Shown piece by piece: positions 36,886 to 46,929 of a stretch of 64,000 bases of DNA (position 1 is the stretch's first letter; each line of letters begins with the position of its first letter). Made by a program: the position numbers and the translations under genes. Under the pieces are notes generated by a model. That model was not told where the DNA came from. It worked only from the letters and a program-made list of their open reading frames with translations, and made no database searches. Source of the DNA: Takakia lepidozioides (Eukaryota; Streptophyta; Takakiopsida; Takakiales; Takakiaceae); the NCBI GenBank assembly GCA_030704615.1, contig CM060734.1, forward strand, positions 19,654,001 to 19,718,000, in the 5' to 3' direction.

Positions 36886-38001
36886 ACCTTCTTTGCCTTG
36901 GTAGCTTCCTCCAAAATACTCAAAACTTCCTTGTCATCTGCCAACTGATAACGTTTCATAATGCCGGGCTCCCTTAGACTCTCAAAAGGAACAAGAGCTG
37001 TAAGTTGTAACATGCCAACACAAACTCCCGTGTTAAACTGGCAAGCGGGTGCTTCAATTCTGTGTTAATGGGAATGGCTAGCCCCTTGGATAAGCCAAAG
37101 GGCTCCAGCAACACGGGAGGTTCTGAGAAATTGCTTTCCCCACGGTCGTTGATCTAGGCTTACAATGAGAGGGTATATACCCTCACTGTCTCAAGCAGAT
37201 GTATCTTCCGACATCAAATGGCTAGAGCGGACCCAGCCCAATCGTCTTTCCCTGTCGAGATTTCTGTTTGATCATCCCGACATAACCAAGTACAGAGATT
37301 CGACTCGAGATGAGCTCAGTCCACTGTGCTTGTTATACCTTGTGGCAATGGACTATACACTCGCATGGACTCAAGGAGGCGAAGATAGAGGGCGAGAGAT
37401 ACAGAACGCCCAGACCAACAGTGAAAGACCCACTAAAGAGACAAAGGTCACACAACAATGTCCAGACTACTACATGTAGACAACAATTATGACAGCACAA
37501 GACAATGGGGCTACAAGATGCACGCACCTACTCTCAGACTGGCCAAAATTTTCCAGAAGTGCTGATCGAATGACTATCTTTCCGCAGGGCCCACCCCCGG
37601 AAGGGGCAGTGCACGCAAGAGGGAAGAGCTCTTATTTATGCTAAATTCGGTCGGTATCATCTCTGTCCCTCTCTCGTGCAAGGGTTAAGGTGGAAAGCAG
37701 GTGGAGCACATACTAGCCATCATCTGGCGGAATTCAACATCTAGCTCTTCATACTTTCACACATCGATGCATCATCTCTCTCTCTCCAACAGATGAACCG
37801 AAAGGAGGAAAAGGTGGAGGTCTTACGAGAGCCAGACTGTTCCCAAAGATACGACTGCCCGCCTTCAAGCGAATCCCTGTTCACAATTACCAGTATCAGA
37901 TGGTCGCCATCCCTTAGGATATTATCGACTGCCCACTGAAGCGCATACTTGCTGCTGGCCGAGTAATCCAGCGCCACCCCCAAGTATCTCTCCGCTGCCA
38001 T
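34543..38001 (-). CDS. Universal stress protein (UspA domain), four exons, complete
   Basis: Exons on the minus strand are 37827-38001, 36888-36997, 35262-35380 and 34543-34636. All introns are GT-AG with matching phases, giving 165 residues and a TAA stop, the usual size for small plant UspA proteins. The start ATG at 38001 gives MAAERYLGVALDYSASSKYA, the standard first strand with the phosphate-side Asp. An upstream in-frame ATG at 38034 would add 11 residues. The ATP-binding signature G-x2-G-x9-G-S is present across exons 3-4 (GSRGLG, then FKR, then TLLGS), and the protein ends with VPCPVTVVK as in MJ0577-like ATP-binding members. It is a soluble stress-related nucleotide-binding protein; its exact role is unknown. 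Intron 2 holds LINE copies and (GA)n tracts. Confidence 0.93.
36173..36201. repeat. (GA)n microsatellite in USP intron 2, left block
   Basis: An almost pure GA run ending in AATGTACTCATAAG, the 3' end of the LINE-like copy that follows. A second, longer GA run (36836-36884) lies on the far side of that copy. Confidence 0.85.
36203..36743 (-). mobile_element. LINE-like 3'-end fragment, copy 2 (USP intron)
   Basis: Related to 1155-1690. The minus strand reads through words such as NEVRQKTSLNLFPVCDMGEA, GTRLNFKLRAGSLHLNRKQK and, after a frame change, NIHFLIHCPGFSHQRDAPF. The H-x4-C-P pattern with following aromatic and Arg residues is typical of the Cys/His motif after the reverse transcriptase of non-LTR retrotransposons. 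It is bordered by GA microsatellite on both sides, consistent with insertion into a GA run. Both frames contain stops in places. The family cannot be named without a search. Confidence 0.5.
36761..36824 (-). mobile_element. 64-bp 5'-truncated LINE copy with 17-bp target duplication
   Basis: This 64-bp piece repeats only the terminal part of the adjacent LINE-like copy (GTACTCATAAGACGTTT, then GCCGTAGCCTTGTGGCC and CCCGCGCCCAGTTTGAG). It is flanked by the exact 17-bp direct repeat CCTAACTTCATTAGAGA (36744-36760 and 36825-36841). A severely 5'-truncated copy with a long direct duplication is what target-primed reverse transcription produces. Confidence 0.7.
36836..36884. repeat. (GA)n microsatellite in USP intron 2, right block
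   Basis: About 24 GA units directly against the exon 2 donor site of the minus-strand gene; the donor reads AAG then GTGCTC followed by (TC)n. Expansion here could influence splicing. Confidence 0.9.
37588..37680 (+). repeat. Dispersed repeat family R3, copy 3 (USP intron 1 / first-exon side)
   Basis: Shares GGGCCCACCCCCGGAAGG, GGCAGTGCACGCAAG, GGGAAGAGCTCTTATTTATG and TTCGGTCGG with the copies at 12490-12590 and 45703-45790. It lies within intron 1 of the universal stress protein gene. Confidence 0.55.
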
Positions 38002-39778
38002 TTTCTCTGCTCCTTCTCTGCTTGTGTTTCTCAACTCAACTCAGGTCTGATTGATCCCCCAATCCCTCACGAAATTCGCAAAGCCCTCCTGAAATCACAG
38101 TCAAATTCTGCCCTAGATCTTCTGAACCTGCACTCAAATCTGACAGCTCGATACAGTCTCAACACCGTGTCTCTCTCACGCTCCAAAGTCTCCACCACGA
38201 TGACTCATGGCCAGCAGACCCCCGGAAACGTCCGCCACCGTTCCCGAGGAACTGGGACCTCAACCCGCGATTCACTCATACGGTCATGCCCCCATAACGT
38301 ATGTCTCTCCGTATGAATCGATCGGAACAGAAGACGTGTCAGAATCTTGGCAACTTGCGGTACGAGGTGCAGAGTTCAAATTCAAAATCAGCTGCAACTG
38401 ACAGCTTTAGTCGTAAGTAATTTAAAACAAATAAAAAAGAAAGCTTCTGATCTCTCGTACCTGGACACTGTGTAAGACGCGGGGAGAGACACGTGGCGCA
38501 GACAGAGTTATGCGCTGTTGCGAGACCTTTCCAGGCTATTTTCCACGTGTCAATTCTCGATTAACAGGCAAAGAAAATCGGCGACCAAGACGAACCGGCC
38601 TGTAGCCTGCACACGGTATCAACCTAGTATTTTATGCGATTTTCATCCATATTTTCACGTTTTCATCCAAATTGTTCCTACGGGGAAGGTATGAAGGTAG
38701 CTGTATGCAGGTCCGCTGGCTACGGTTAGTAGCAGGCCTGCTGAACCGCAATCAGAATTTGACACGTAAGAATATACATCAAAAGGTGGGTTATAGAAAT
38801 CGAGAGTATCTAGCATGCGCATAGCTGATAAAATACGTACCGTTTGAGAATACGTACACACAGACGTATTCTATATATATTCTCAAAACAGTTGACATTT
38901 GTCTATAGTACATCTGACATGCGTTGGATTGATTTTAAATCTAACGGTAAGACTAGTGACGCGTGGCTAGTTGGAGCTGCGCCCCATACCCAAAGCTACA
39001 CTTGTTGGTTTCTTTACTTGAGACGCGTGGCATTGTATGACTTTTGGTGTGGATCCTCTATTGGATGGAAGGATTATTCATCCTTCTACTCTGTAACGGA
39101 CAACAATTCTTATTTAATTTATTTTAAGAAAGACTGAACTCATACGCAGAATTTAGAACTCTCTAAACTTAGATAACACGTTCAATTAAAATAATGTCTT
39201 TGACGCGTCACCCTAGTTATTTCTTTATGTCTTTGACTATCTTTGGTGACGCGTGCTCATTTCAATAAAAAGAACATGGAAACATGGGGACATGGGAGGG
39301 GAACATGGGATCATGAAAGCTAGATCATCCATTATTCATCCATACCTCGGATTAACGCGGTTTCATCCATTGAAATTGGAATCCCACATAATGTGGTCTC
39401 GTTCGCCTCCCGTGTCCTGCGTTGTCTCGTAGAGATTTGAACGCAGAACGTGGTGAGTTGTAATTTATGCGAGTAAGCCCGCCAACCTTTCTCATACAAA
39501 ATCGGAGCGCAGCCTGTAATGCGCACTCGTCGTTATGTTTGCAGCATAAGAGACGATGCCAGATTTGTCTGAATTCCTTCCACTGCACTGCAGTAGAAAG
39601 CCAAAGTGAAGAGAAGAGAGACAGAGATGATGCGATAGGAAGAGCGCAAGAGAGGATTCGAGAGAGCGAGAGAGTGAAGAGATCATTAGTCGTATAATGT
39701 CCAGAAGATCAAAGATTCGAATAGTTTATGGCTGCGAGGATACGACAGACAAAGAAACGGAAATTGCTACAGTTCTGG
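38002..39778. other. USP 5' flank and intergenic DNA
   Basis: No gene recognised. It should contain the promoter of the minus-strand universal stress protein gene. Four ACGCGT words occur within about 300 bp (38957, 39021, 39204, 39249). A 14-bp imperfect hairpin (GTTTGAGAATACGT against ACGTATTC...TTCTCAAAAC) is at 38849-38888. The end (39600-39690) is rich in GAGA-like words. Confidence 0.4.
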
Positions 39779-39853
39779 TGGGTTGGGTAGTTCTCCATCA
39801 GGATTAGAGAGGGGTGTTTGGGTAGTTCTCGATCGGATCAGAGAGAGGTGCCA
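39779..39853. repeat. Two-copy tandem repeat
   Basis: Two adjacent units of about 36 bp, each beginning TTGGGTAGTTCTC and ending AGAGAGRGGTG, about 85% alike. Confidence 0.6.
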
Positions 39854-40419
39854 TAGGTGAATATCAGCGGAAACTTGTAGATGGAAATTCCTGTGCATTG
39901 GCTGGTGCCACATATCTCCCACAAATATATAGTCGGATATGGCGAGAAGAAGGCCTACAGGAGAGGAGGAATGTACCTGGATAGCGATTGCGGGGCGTAT
40001 TGAATGTTTTGTCGCAAAAACACCTCAGATCACTTCGTGATGTTTTTCCTCTAGAAGTATAGTCATCGAATTCATGGCGGGAATAGTCCACTGGATGACC
40101 CTCTTCACTCACCCTTTGCAGCTCGTTCCCTGTTTCTGTTTAATGCAGGCCCGTGCAGGGATACATACACTCAGGTAATACGAAACCCTCGGACTGTAAT
40201 GGTTCTCTTGAAATAACAAATGTGTTACATACATCCTCAAGCAAATTACTGCAGGTCCGATCTGATATCCTGGAAATTATCGAGAACCATATACTCCGTC
40301 TTCTCTCCCGTACAGAGCGCGTACATGACAAAATTGCTATCTAGATCTTAAGGGAATCGAGCAGGTAGCATGATATAGCAGAAATCAGTACGTCCGGACT
40401 GTCAATAGAAGACAAAAAG

Positions 40420-40690
40420 ATGAGTTCAGAATGGTCATGTCCAGTCACCCTTCCACCCAAGAAGGATGGATCCAAGCGTTTTTGTGGTGATTTTAGGTCA
40501 GTGAACCGCTTGACCAGGAGAGACTCTTACCCTATGCCATTAATTCAGGATGTTTTGAACCAGTTGGGGAAAGCCAAGTGGTTTTCTGCACTGGATCTGC
40601 AATCTGGTTTTTGGCAGATCAAAATGGATGACCAAGACATAGGCAAAACAGCGGTGATTACGATGCATTTTGAAATTTTGTCCGGGAAAG
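40420..40690 (+). mobile_element. Ty3/gypsy reverse transcriptase fragment
   Basis: A plus-strand frame encodes the N-terminal RT block: WSCPVTLPPKKDGSKRFCGD with FRSVNRLTRRDSYPMPLIQD, then WFSALDLQSGFWQIKMDDQD and KTAV. This is the fingers/palm order of Ty3/gypsy RT (VPKKDGSWRMCVDYR, YPLP, DLxSGYWQI). It stops before the F/YxDD motif and no other element domain or LTR is attached, so it is an isolated scrap. Confidence 0.8.
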
Positions 40691-40835
40691 GGCTCAGGCA
40701 ATTGACACCAATTTAAAATGACGTCCCAATATCAGCTGAACACAGTTACTTAGCTCTGAAGTCGATGGGTTAGTGTCTAAAACTACTGCATGAATACTAA
40801 GAAACAAGTGCGAACCTATGTGGTCCTTGATTTAA

Positions 40836-41291
40836 GTGATTAGAACTATAGATCTGATTGCTCTGGGGAATGATGTGCCTAGTGTTCCATGGCACTCGCC
40901 GGCCGGCGGAAATCCCTACAAGGAAGAGTCCATCATACATGAAGGGGAGGAGTACAGGTTGAGGTGGGGATCATCAGCACCTGAGTCCCACTACAAAGAC
41001 AGAGACGTCAGCATTGATGATTTGCTAGAAAATGTTCAACATTCGGAGAGTGTCGTGGACTCCAAAGAAAAAGCAGCTATAGTCCAAAAATCCGCAACTG
41101 AGAAAGACTGGCATTCAAATCGTAAACCTCTGGAAGACTCTATTTCCACAAGAGCTCACCAACTAAGTACAAAACGCTTTCGGGAAACGAAGAATCGGTC
41201 TGCAGACTTTGATAATAGCCGGAACCAAAGTCTGGCACATGAGGAGGGTGCGAAGGGCAGAGGTAAGCGCAACAACATCATGAAACCTTGA
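40836..41291 (+). other. Unidentified 151-codon open frame
   Basis: A polar frame with words such as SVPWHSPAGGNPYKEESIIH and RDVSIDDLLENVQHSESVVD, and a basic C-terminus ending NNIMKP. It has no recognised domain and no signal peptide. The composition is protein-like rather than repeat-like. It sits between an RT scrap and a broken receptor kinase; it could be a stranded exon. Confidence 0.35.
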
Positions 41292-41532
41292 CAAAATTTA
41301 TGTTTGAGAGGTCTAGAACTCCGCTTTGGGTCTCGTTCTGTTCTCAAGCTGTCTGTCCACGGGCACATTGCGCGCCCCCTGACGTTCTGTTTCATTAGTT
41401 TTGGATTATGAAAGTTCACACACGAGCTGTTTATGTTGGTCAGGATTGTTCTGTGAGGTCCTTTGTCCTAAACTTCGATGGTGGGAGCCTAACCCATAAA
41501 TCCCACGCAAAGCCCCAGGCTATGACAGCGGA

Positions 41533-44500
41533 ACTCGTTGCTGTCTTCTCCATCATGTTTGTGATAGGTGCTGGGAGGCAGTCAACACGGAGGGTGAGTA
41601 CAGAAGCTACAGTGGGAAACAAGAGGCCACCCGTGACTGTCTATGGAAAGAATACAAGTGGCGAGATCCAAGCACTTTTGGCCTTCTTGGGAACTGGAAT
41701 TATTCCCTTGACTCCGATCCATGCAACTGGATGAGTGTCCAGTGTGGCGTTGGACCTCTGGCTGGTGGCCGTGTGGTCTCTCTCTCTATTGGTGCTAAGA
41801 TGCTGGAAGGGACCATCACACAAGAGCTGAAGGGTCTTCCTTTTCTCAGAGTCTTGGATTTGAGCGATAACTTGCTCACGGGCAATATACCACGCGAATT
41901 GGGAACCTTAAAGCAGCTCAAACTTCTCCATTTGTTTGGTAACCAATTGACTGGGGAAGTCCCCCCTGAGCTTGGTGACTGTGCGAACTTGGAAGATCTG
42001 CAGATAGGGAGAAAGTAACATTCCACGTACATTTGGCAAGCTTCAAAGACTCCTGAATCTCAACGTCCAGGGATGTAGACTCACAGGAGCGATACCAGCT
42101 GAGGTGGCAAATATTTCAGGGTTGACAATGTTGGCGTTGAGTGACAACTTGCTCTCGAAGACCATTCCACCGGGGCTTGGAAATCTCACAGCACTCCAGA
42201 TGGTGAACCTTGGCGGCAATTTGTTGACCGGGGGAATTGCCGACGAGCTGGTGGGGTGGAGCAGCCTTGTTCAGCTTGAGCTCTCCAGTAATCTGCTAAC
42301 AGGGGCAATTCCATCCTGGCTGGGTTCTTTCCACGCTTTGCAGTATCTGCATTTGGGTGGAAATCAATTGACAGGTGGCATACCCAGATCTTTGGCAAAC
42401 TGTTCCTCTCTTCAGTATCTGAACATCTCATCTAATAACTTGACAGGAAATCTTCTGCCGCATTTTGGCAGGCTCATCAACATGCAATCGTACTTGGACT
42501 TATCACATAACCAGCTCTCAGGATGCATACCCCCAGATCTGGGAGGGTTGCGGCTACTGAAGGGGTTGAACCTCTCAGCGAACTCTCTTAGTGGTGATAT
42601 TCCGGGTAGCCTGGGCGAGTGTGCAGGGCTGATAAGCCTAGACCTGTCAGACAATAAATTGACTGGAAGCATTCCAAATTCTTTTGGTTCACTCCTCAGT
42701 CTCAATTTTTCTTTGAACCTCTCACAATTTTCTGGACGGGTTGATACTCAGTAATCTGGGAGGCCTTTGGTTTCTGTCTCAGCTGGACCTCTCTTCCAAT
42801 AATTTGTCCGGGCTATCGCAGGTTTGGGGCTCACAGAGGCGGACATGGAGCCTTGTCCTTTCCAGATACAGACATCTCTGGGGATTCCATACTCTCTTAC
42901 GAATTTAAGCAAGCTTGTGTTCTTGAATGTCTCTGACAACAAGTTGATAGGCACTGTTCCGGACACTGGCATTTTCTACAGCCTTTCTGCAGAATCTCTT
43001 CTGGGAAATCCTGGGCTTTGTGGAGCTACTCTACACAAGGTGTGCCCAGACATTGTCTCTCCAAACCCAATTGCTTCACTTCATGGAGCTTATGGGCATA
43101 AGATCAAGAGACACACTATGTTGTCCTCCATAGCGGTGGTAGCAATTGAGGGCACTGTCCTTCTCTGCCTTGCCTTGTTTCTGTTTCGTTATCTTTGTGT
43201 CCGCGGCACTCTTCCAGGAGATGATGTTATTGAACATTCTGTTCTCTAAGTACTTGAAAGCTCTCAATCTGACAGCAGAGGAGATTCAGAGGGCAACTGC
43301 CAACTTTAGAGATAATAGTGCTAGCATCAGTGGAGGTGGGGGATCAAACAATGTGGATAAGGCCATTCTCCCAGATGGAACAGTCTTTGCAGTAAAACAA
43401 TGGAGTGTTGCAAATTTAAAGAGGAAGGCCAGAGATAACCTGGAGACAGAGCTAATGAATTTGTCGAAAGTACGTCACTGCAACTTGGTGAGAGTCTTGG
43501 GTTTCTACAGGAGTAGAGACACTCTGGGCATGCTTTTGGAGTTCACGCCCAATGGGAGCCTGGACCAGCACTTGCACCCTGGGGGCCACCAGACTTGCCA
43601 GCTTAGGTGAGTTCTTTGCACACTGCCCCTGCTGAAGCTGGTTATTAAAGACCTCCAGAAGTTGGATTCTGATTTGATTCCTGTTTACCACATGTGACAG
43701 TTGTCTTAGAAGTTGCGAACAGTGCGGATGTGGCATTCATTAAAAGGCATCTTCTGGCTGCATGCACTACTAAGGTTCTCTCCATATGGGATTTGAATAT
43801 TTCCTGGCTTAGTATATGCTTTGATAACTCTGTACCATGTGCGTTTGGGTTGCTATTGTGGTCTCCTTTAATACCTCCATTACAGATTGCAATTGAGAGC
43901 TTGGGAGTGCCATACAAAGCCGCTTATATAGTATGCCCTTGGCTGTGTCTAGGTGGGATGATCGATTTCGGATTGCTATGGGAATCTCAGAGGGTCTGGT
44001 TCATCTCCACCACAACTGTGGGAATCCTATGGTGCATGGTGAATTGAAACCAGAAAATATACTTCTGGACTTGGACATGAATGCAAGAATAACCAACTTA
44101 GGGATAGAGCGACTTGTGAATCCAGCATACAAACGTGCAGCTGCAGCTGCAAACTCAGCTGAATACACCCCATCAGGTTAGTTCTAGTGTAATTTGATGC
44201 AAAATACTTTCAGATGCTTTCCTCATGCAGGAGTAGGCCTGAAGTGCTCAATCCCAGACTGATACTGGAAGGGAGCAACTGAGAGCTTGGAAAAAGTACC
44301 CAGCGGGATGCATTGCTGTGTTGACACAAGTTTTTGTTCTGTTATATCAGTCAACTTGGACCATGTGATTTAGAACTAGACATTGTTCATTTCCTTTTTT
44401 GTTAAGTCTGTTTATGTGGAAACGAAGTAACGTGCATTGTGCCACCTTTCCAGGATGTAAGGTGCATCAATCCACATGAATGTCTAACCCAGTAACACAT

Positions 44501-44560
44501 ACCTTCCTGCAGAGTATGCCTCCAGCGGAAATTTGTCACTTAAGGGTGATGTGTACAGTT
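41533..44560 (+). pseudogene. LRR receptor-like kinase pseudogene
   Basis: This was a transmembrane receptor kinase. An N-terminal signal-like start (41533) leads to an LRRNT motif (DPCNWMSVQCG) after a frameshift. About 13 leucine-rich repeats follow (41820-42960, e.g. LRVLDLSDNLLTGNIPRELG), then LLGNPGLCG, a transmembrane segment (about 43117-43205), and a kinase domain. The kinase exon boundary is clear: donor at 43607 and acceptor at 43951, joining QLR to WDDRFRIAMGI. A further donor is at 44177 and an acceptor at 44511. Frameshifts occur near 41690, 42015, 42735, 42812, 43250 and 44558. The catalytic loop reads VHGELKPEN instead of HRDLKxxN, and the DFG site reads TNLG, so it was also a pseudokinase. 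A 70-bp foreign insert sits at 42813-42883. Confidence 0.85.
42813..42883 (+). other. Templated filler: gypsy protease fragment inside the LRR region
   Basis: Between codons for NNLSG and IPYSLTNLSKL, where an LRR should continue with one linking residue, about 70 extra bases appear. They translate to GLGLTEADMEPCPFQIQTSL. This is not LRR sequence; it matches the middle of the retropepsin of gypsy elements of the type present at 55415-61700 (pattern ...LxPCPFxIxTSxGG). The insert breaks the frame. No terminal repeats or duplication flank it, as expected of filler DNA captured during break repair. Confidence 0.6.
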
Positions 44561-46410
44561 ATGTTCTTAGACTTATCTGCACCTGATGTGGGGCAATGTT
44601 TTAGCTGTGGACACAGATTGTCGTTCAGGATGCAGTCTTCTTCCATCCCCTTCCTGATCACATAGACAGGCTTCGTTCTCTTTTCATAAAGCACCATTTC
44701 ATTTCATTTCTCTTTTCATAGTTATAATTCAATGTGCTTGACCCAGAGACCCAAATCCGGGCCCTCCTTGGTAAGTGGCTTCCCATATTTCTGGGACCTA
44801 AAGGAGGCTAGTGGAAGCTACTGGATGTGGCTGGAACAATTGCTTTAAGCTCCCTCCTTCTGGGGGCGTGTTAGGCTCCATCTATCAGATGGATCACTCA
44901 GGGATTTAGCCACAAATCCCTAGGTTCTTCTATTTGGAAATCTATCTAGTATGCTTGGGGGAAGTTCAGACCCTTCCTCAAAAAGCAAGAGCCATCATCC
45001 TTCCATGAGGTCCAAAGGCAACATCTTTTCCTCAACTCCTCGTCACCCTCCCCTCTGGAGACAAGTCAGGCTAGGAGATGGGCCTCCTGGGAATCTGGTG
45101 GCTTCACTCAGATTTCCCGCATTTGGACAAATACTCCTTAGTCACTTATTGCCGCTCTGGGATCCAAAAAGGCTACATCTGGTATTAACCCCATTCTGCA
45201 AACAATTCCAAACCCGAGAGACATTCTCAGGCTCGGGGGAGGATCTCCCTCTGCACCAATGGGTAGCTACGCCCTCCCTAATCTCTCATATTCTATACAT
45301 CTCGGAGGTAGACTTGCCTTCTGTCACTGGCTACGCTTTTCAAGCTGAATTGTTCTCGGAGTCCCTCTCTCTAGTTTCTTCAAGAACAGTCACCATCCAA
45401 GCTGCGCTAGTCTCTCCAGCACGCATTTGCCACTGGTCCTCTAAATGTAAAGATTTCAACCCCTCCCTCCCTGTAGGAAGCTCTATTGTTCCTTGCCCAT
45501 AAATGTTTCAAAGCAATCCACCTCACGGCGCTCCGCTCCCTCACAGCTATTATCACCAACAAACACCAACTAGAATCCGACTCTTCGAACGCACCATAGG
45601 TCACCCAGGGTACCCCCTGGGTACCCAGGGGTACCATAGACCCCTCTATTTTCTACGGTCACCTGGTGTCCCACAAGACGCCTATCTTTTTATAGGGCCC
45701 ACCCCCAAAAGAGAGCAGTCGCCGCGAGGCGAAGTGGCTCTTAGTTACGCCGGCTCCGGCCGGAGTCTTCTCTCTCTCTCTTGTTCTTTGGCTGCTAAAC
45801 ATGCATGTGTTATTCGCCTGTGTGCATCCAAGGGGAAGGCACGTGTTGCCACCTTAGTCATAGGAAGCATGCAATGGAGGGGCCAGATATGGACTCTCCA
45901 AAGGCGGATTCGCCCTACTCCCTGCTGGCAAGGGAGGAGAGGAGCCATCTGTATCGGGTCCATCACTATGAATTTCGCCAAAGGATACATCCACTATAGC
46001 CAACTCTAATAACCAACTCTATAACTCTCCATTAGTTTGGAATCGAGGCACATTAGTTTTGGATTGAGGAGATCGTAGCTCATGCATGCAGGTTAGATTG
46101 CAGATTGATGGCGCCGAAATTCTATTCAGTTCATTTGTGTACTGTAGATACTATCATATGCCTGAGTAACATGTTGGTGAAGATCACAGGCGGCATGGGA
46201 ATCAATTGGCGTGAAGGCTGGAGGCTAGAGCTCATGAAGCGTCGATTTTGCAAATCAATTTTGTAACTGGTGCAGTATCTTGCTCATGATATGGCTATGG
46301 CAGAAGCAGCCGCTACCATGAACTGTCGCCAAACACCAGAAAGCAGGGAAGATCCTCAACCATCTTGAGACTCATTTTTGTCTCATCAGTTGTTAGGGTT
46401 TGTAGCTTTG
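44561..46410. other. Intergenic with one unidentified frame and R3 copy
   Basis: A 183-codon plus frame (44951-45502) is Ser/Pro/Leu-rich with no recognised domain. A short palindrome-rich run (GGGTACCCCCTGGGTACCC) is at 45609-45635. Repeat R3 is at 45703-45790. Nothing else was identified. Confidence 0.35.
45703..45790 (+). repeat. Dispersed repeat family R3, copy 4
   Basis: Carries GGGCCCACCCCCAAAAG, GAGCAGTCGCCGCGAGG, AAGTGGCTCTTAGTTACG, CCGGCTCCGGCCGG and a CT-rich tail. It is the best-preserved match to the short copy at 23755-23815 and colinear with those at 12490 and 37588. Confidence 0.55.
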
Positions 46411-46515
46411 GAGGGCAGCTAGGTCATGAGCCCAGCCCCATGAGCCTGGGAGCTGGGCTCACTTTTAGCGCAGTAAGCGTGAGCCTACGCTCACGCTTAG
46501 TAAGCATGAGCCTAG
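46411..46515. repeat. GTGAGC palindrome family R4, copy 2
   Basis: Contains GAGCCCAGCCCCATGAGCC and TGGGAGCTGGGCTCAC, then AAGCGTGAGCC with TACGCTCACGCTTA, a second palindrome. The first 50 bp align with 61716-61770 including the preceding GGGCAGC. It lies about 200 bp left of the truncated 5' LTR of the chromovirus. Confidence 0.55.
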
Positions 46516-46720
46516 GGTCTAGGGTGTATTGGAAACAACACCTATTCCCGAGGACCTGAGAACGGGGGCCTATTCCCGTTGGAATGGCCAACACTACCTT
46601 CAACTACACAACACAATAAAAGAATCCAAGAGCACTTTTTGGAAACGAACGACAGCACAATCCATGCCTATAGAATATCACGATGTATTACATGAGTTGC
46701 ATAGGACCGGCACATGAGTA

Positions 46721-46891
46721 GTATTCAAGTCGAGTTCCAGTATCTTGTATTATTGTCCATTGTTATAAATATCATCTTGATTCATCTTTACTCATCATGC
46801 ATTCGGCCATGCCGACCTTGACTTCTTGTCTAGCCTTGTACCTCTAAGTCTGATCTTTTGTTTGTGTTCAGTCATGCCCTCGTCCTTGACA
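46721..46891 (+). repeat. Truncated 5' LTR of the chromovirus
   Basis: About 171 bp that match the last 170 bp of the 3' LTR (54178-54347) at roughly 90% by eye, ending TCCTTGACA in both. Similarity stops abruptly at 46721; the upstream U3 and promoter part is missing, replaced by unrelated sequence. The LTR divergence implies an old insertion. Confidence 0.85.
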
Positions 46892-46894
46892 GTT

Positions 46895-46912
46895 TGGCGA
46901 GACTAAAGTTTG
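46895..46912 (+). promoter_or_regulatory. Probable primer-binding site
   Basis: TGGCGAGACTAAAGTTTG starts three bases after the LTR terminus CTTGACA. The TGG start is complementary to the universal tRNA CCA end; TGGCGA would suit a tRNA ending TCGCCA, as in serine tRNAs. The assignment of tRNA is an inference. Confidence 0.5.
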
Positions 46913-46929
46913 TTCCTTAGTTAGTTAAG

